Of a stretch of DNA of 6,331 nt, positions 6,054 through 6,331 are shown piece by piece. Source of the stretch: Burkholderiales bacterium (GTDB lineage: Bacteria; Pseudomonadota; Gammaproteobacteria; Burkholderiales; Burkholderiaceae_D); the NCBI GenBank assembly GCA_028868455.1, contig JAGWUK010000184.1, positions 1 through 6,331 of the forward strand. Reading direction: 5' to 3'. Every line of letters begins with the position of its first letter. The first letter of the stretch is position 1. The notes under the pieces were generated by a model. That model saw nothing but the letters and a program-made list of their open reading frames with translations, ran no database searches and was not told where the DNA came from. The position numbers were made by a program, and so were the translations under genes.

Positions 6054-6331
6054 GACATCCTTGCATTTTAATGGGATCGCACATCCGTCATTTGCGAAAA
6101 ATAAAACCAATCAATTATTTCCGGCACAGCAGGCGATGCTTAGGTTTGCTTCATGGCGCATTAAATCAAGAGATATGTAGGGGGAGTATAAGCAAAATTC
6201 ACCCCACTGTGCCCTACTCTTCTCGGCTTTTAAAAATACTAGAGTGGAGTATATGTCATTGCACCGGCCGGTTTCGGGCTAGTTAGGTATAGCAACGCAA
6301 CAAAAAAATGCGTGTGGCGATGAAAAAAAAC
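6054..6331. other. AT-richer right end without a supported gene
   Basis: No frame here has homology I recognise or coding-like third positions; the plus-strand frame 6071-6286 is rich in A/T-ending codons and looks spurious. Visible structure: a 10-base near-repeat GGGGAGTATA (6181-6190) and GTGGAGTATA (6244-6253), 63 bases apart; a perfect 10-base palindrome ACCGGCCGGT (6263-6272); and A-runs at 6302-6308 and 6322-6330. The ATG codons at 6308 and 6320 share a frame that runs off the edge and could be the start of a rightward gene, but only eight codons are visible. Promoters for the leftward genes probably lie in or near this stretch; I cannot place one. Confidence 0.45.

Noticed and set aside
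6071..6286. Plus-strand 71-codon frame at the right end
   Set aside because: Third codon positions are A/T-rich unlike the genes here, there is no ribosome site, and the translation resembles nothing known.
6308..6331. Possible start of a rightward gene (ATG at 6308 or 6320)
   Set aside because: Only eight codons are visible and no ribosome binding site is clear, so it cannot be supported as a gene.

Overview
The window looks like ordinary chromosome from a betaproteobacterium. A Burkholderiales / Oxalobacteraceae-type organism (Herminiimonas or Janthinobacterium-like) is my inference. It rests on moderate GC, coding regions rich in third-position G/C, dense packing, and the flavour of the GAF/PAS kinase and the Lrp protein. 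No rRNA, tRNA, CRISPR array, insertion sequence or phage gene was seen.

Layout. Bases 2-3073 (+) hold a very large multi-GAF, multi-PAS sensor histidine kinase. Its beginning lies outside the window, because the first codons are already inside a GAF domain. Facing it, 21 bases away, is an Lrp/AsnC-family regulator on the minus strand (3095-3565). Just past that regulator's start codon, on the plus strand, is a 43-codon piece that reads like the C-terminus of a zinc-type (MDR) alcohol dehydrogenase. The rest of that gene is absent, so it is probably a deletion scar. The remaining genes all read leftward. From upstream to downstream they are a possible small ORF (5859-6053), a UbiA/MenA-like membrane prenyltransferase (4942-5883), a FosX-type fosfomycin hydrolase (4472-4876) and a GNAT-like acetyltransferase (3850-4371). 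The far right end (6054-6331) is AT-richer and shows only short repeats.

Working together. The prenyltransferase and FosX are 65 bases apart on one strand and could share a transcript. Three tandem 12-base units fill much of the gap between them. GNAT follows FosX after 100 bases with a weak hairpin between. The kinase's response regulator is not in view, nor is any quinone-pathway partner for the prenyltransferase.

I see no convincing new multi-gene system. The items most worth a second look are the complete FosX active site next to an orphan MenA-like enzyme, the 12-base tandem repeat, the dehydrogenase remnant abutting the Lrp gene, and the small ORF overlapping the prenyltransferase start.
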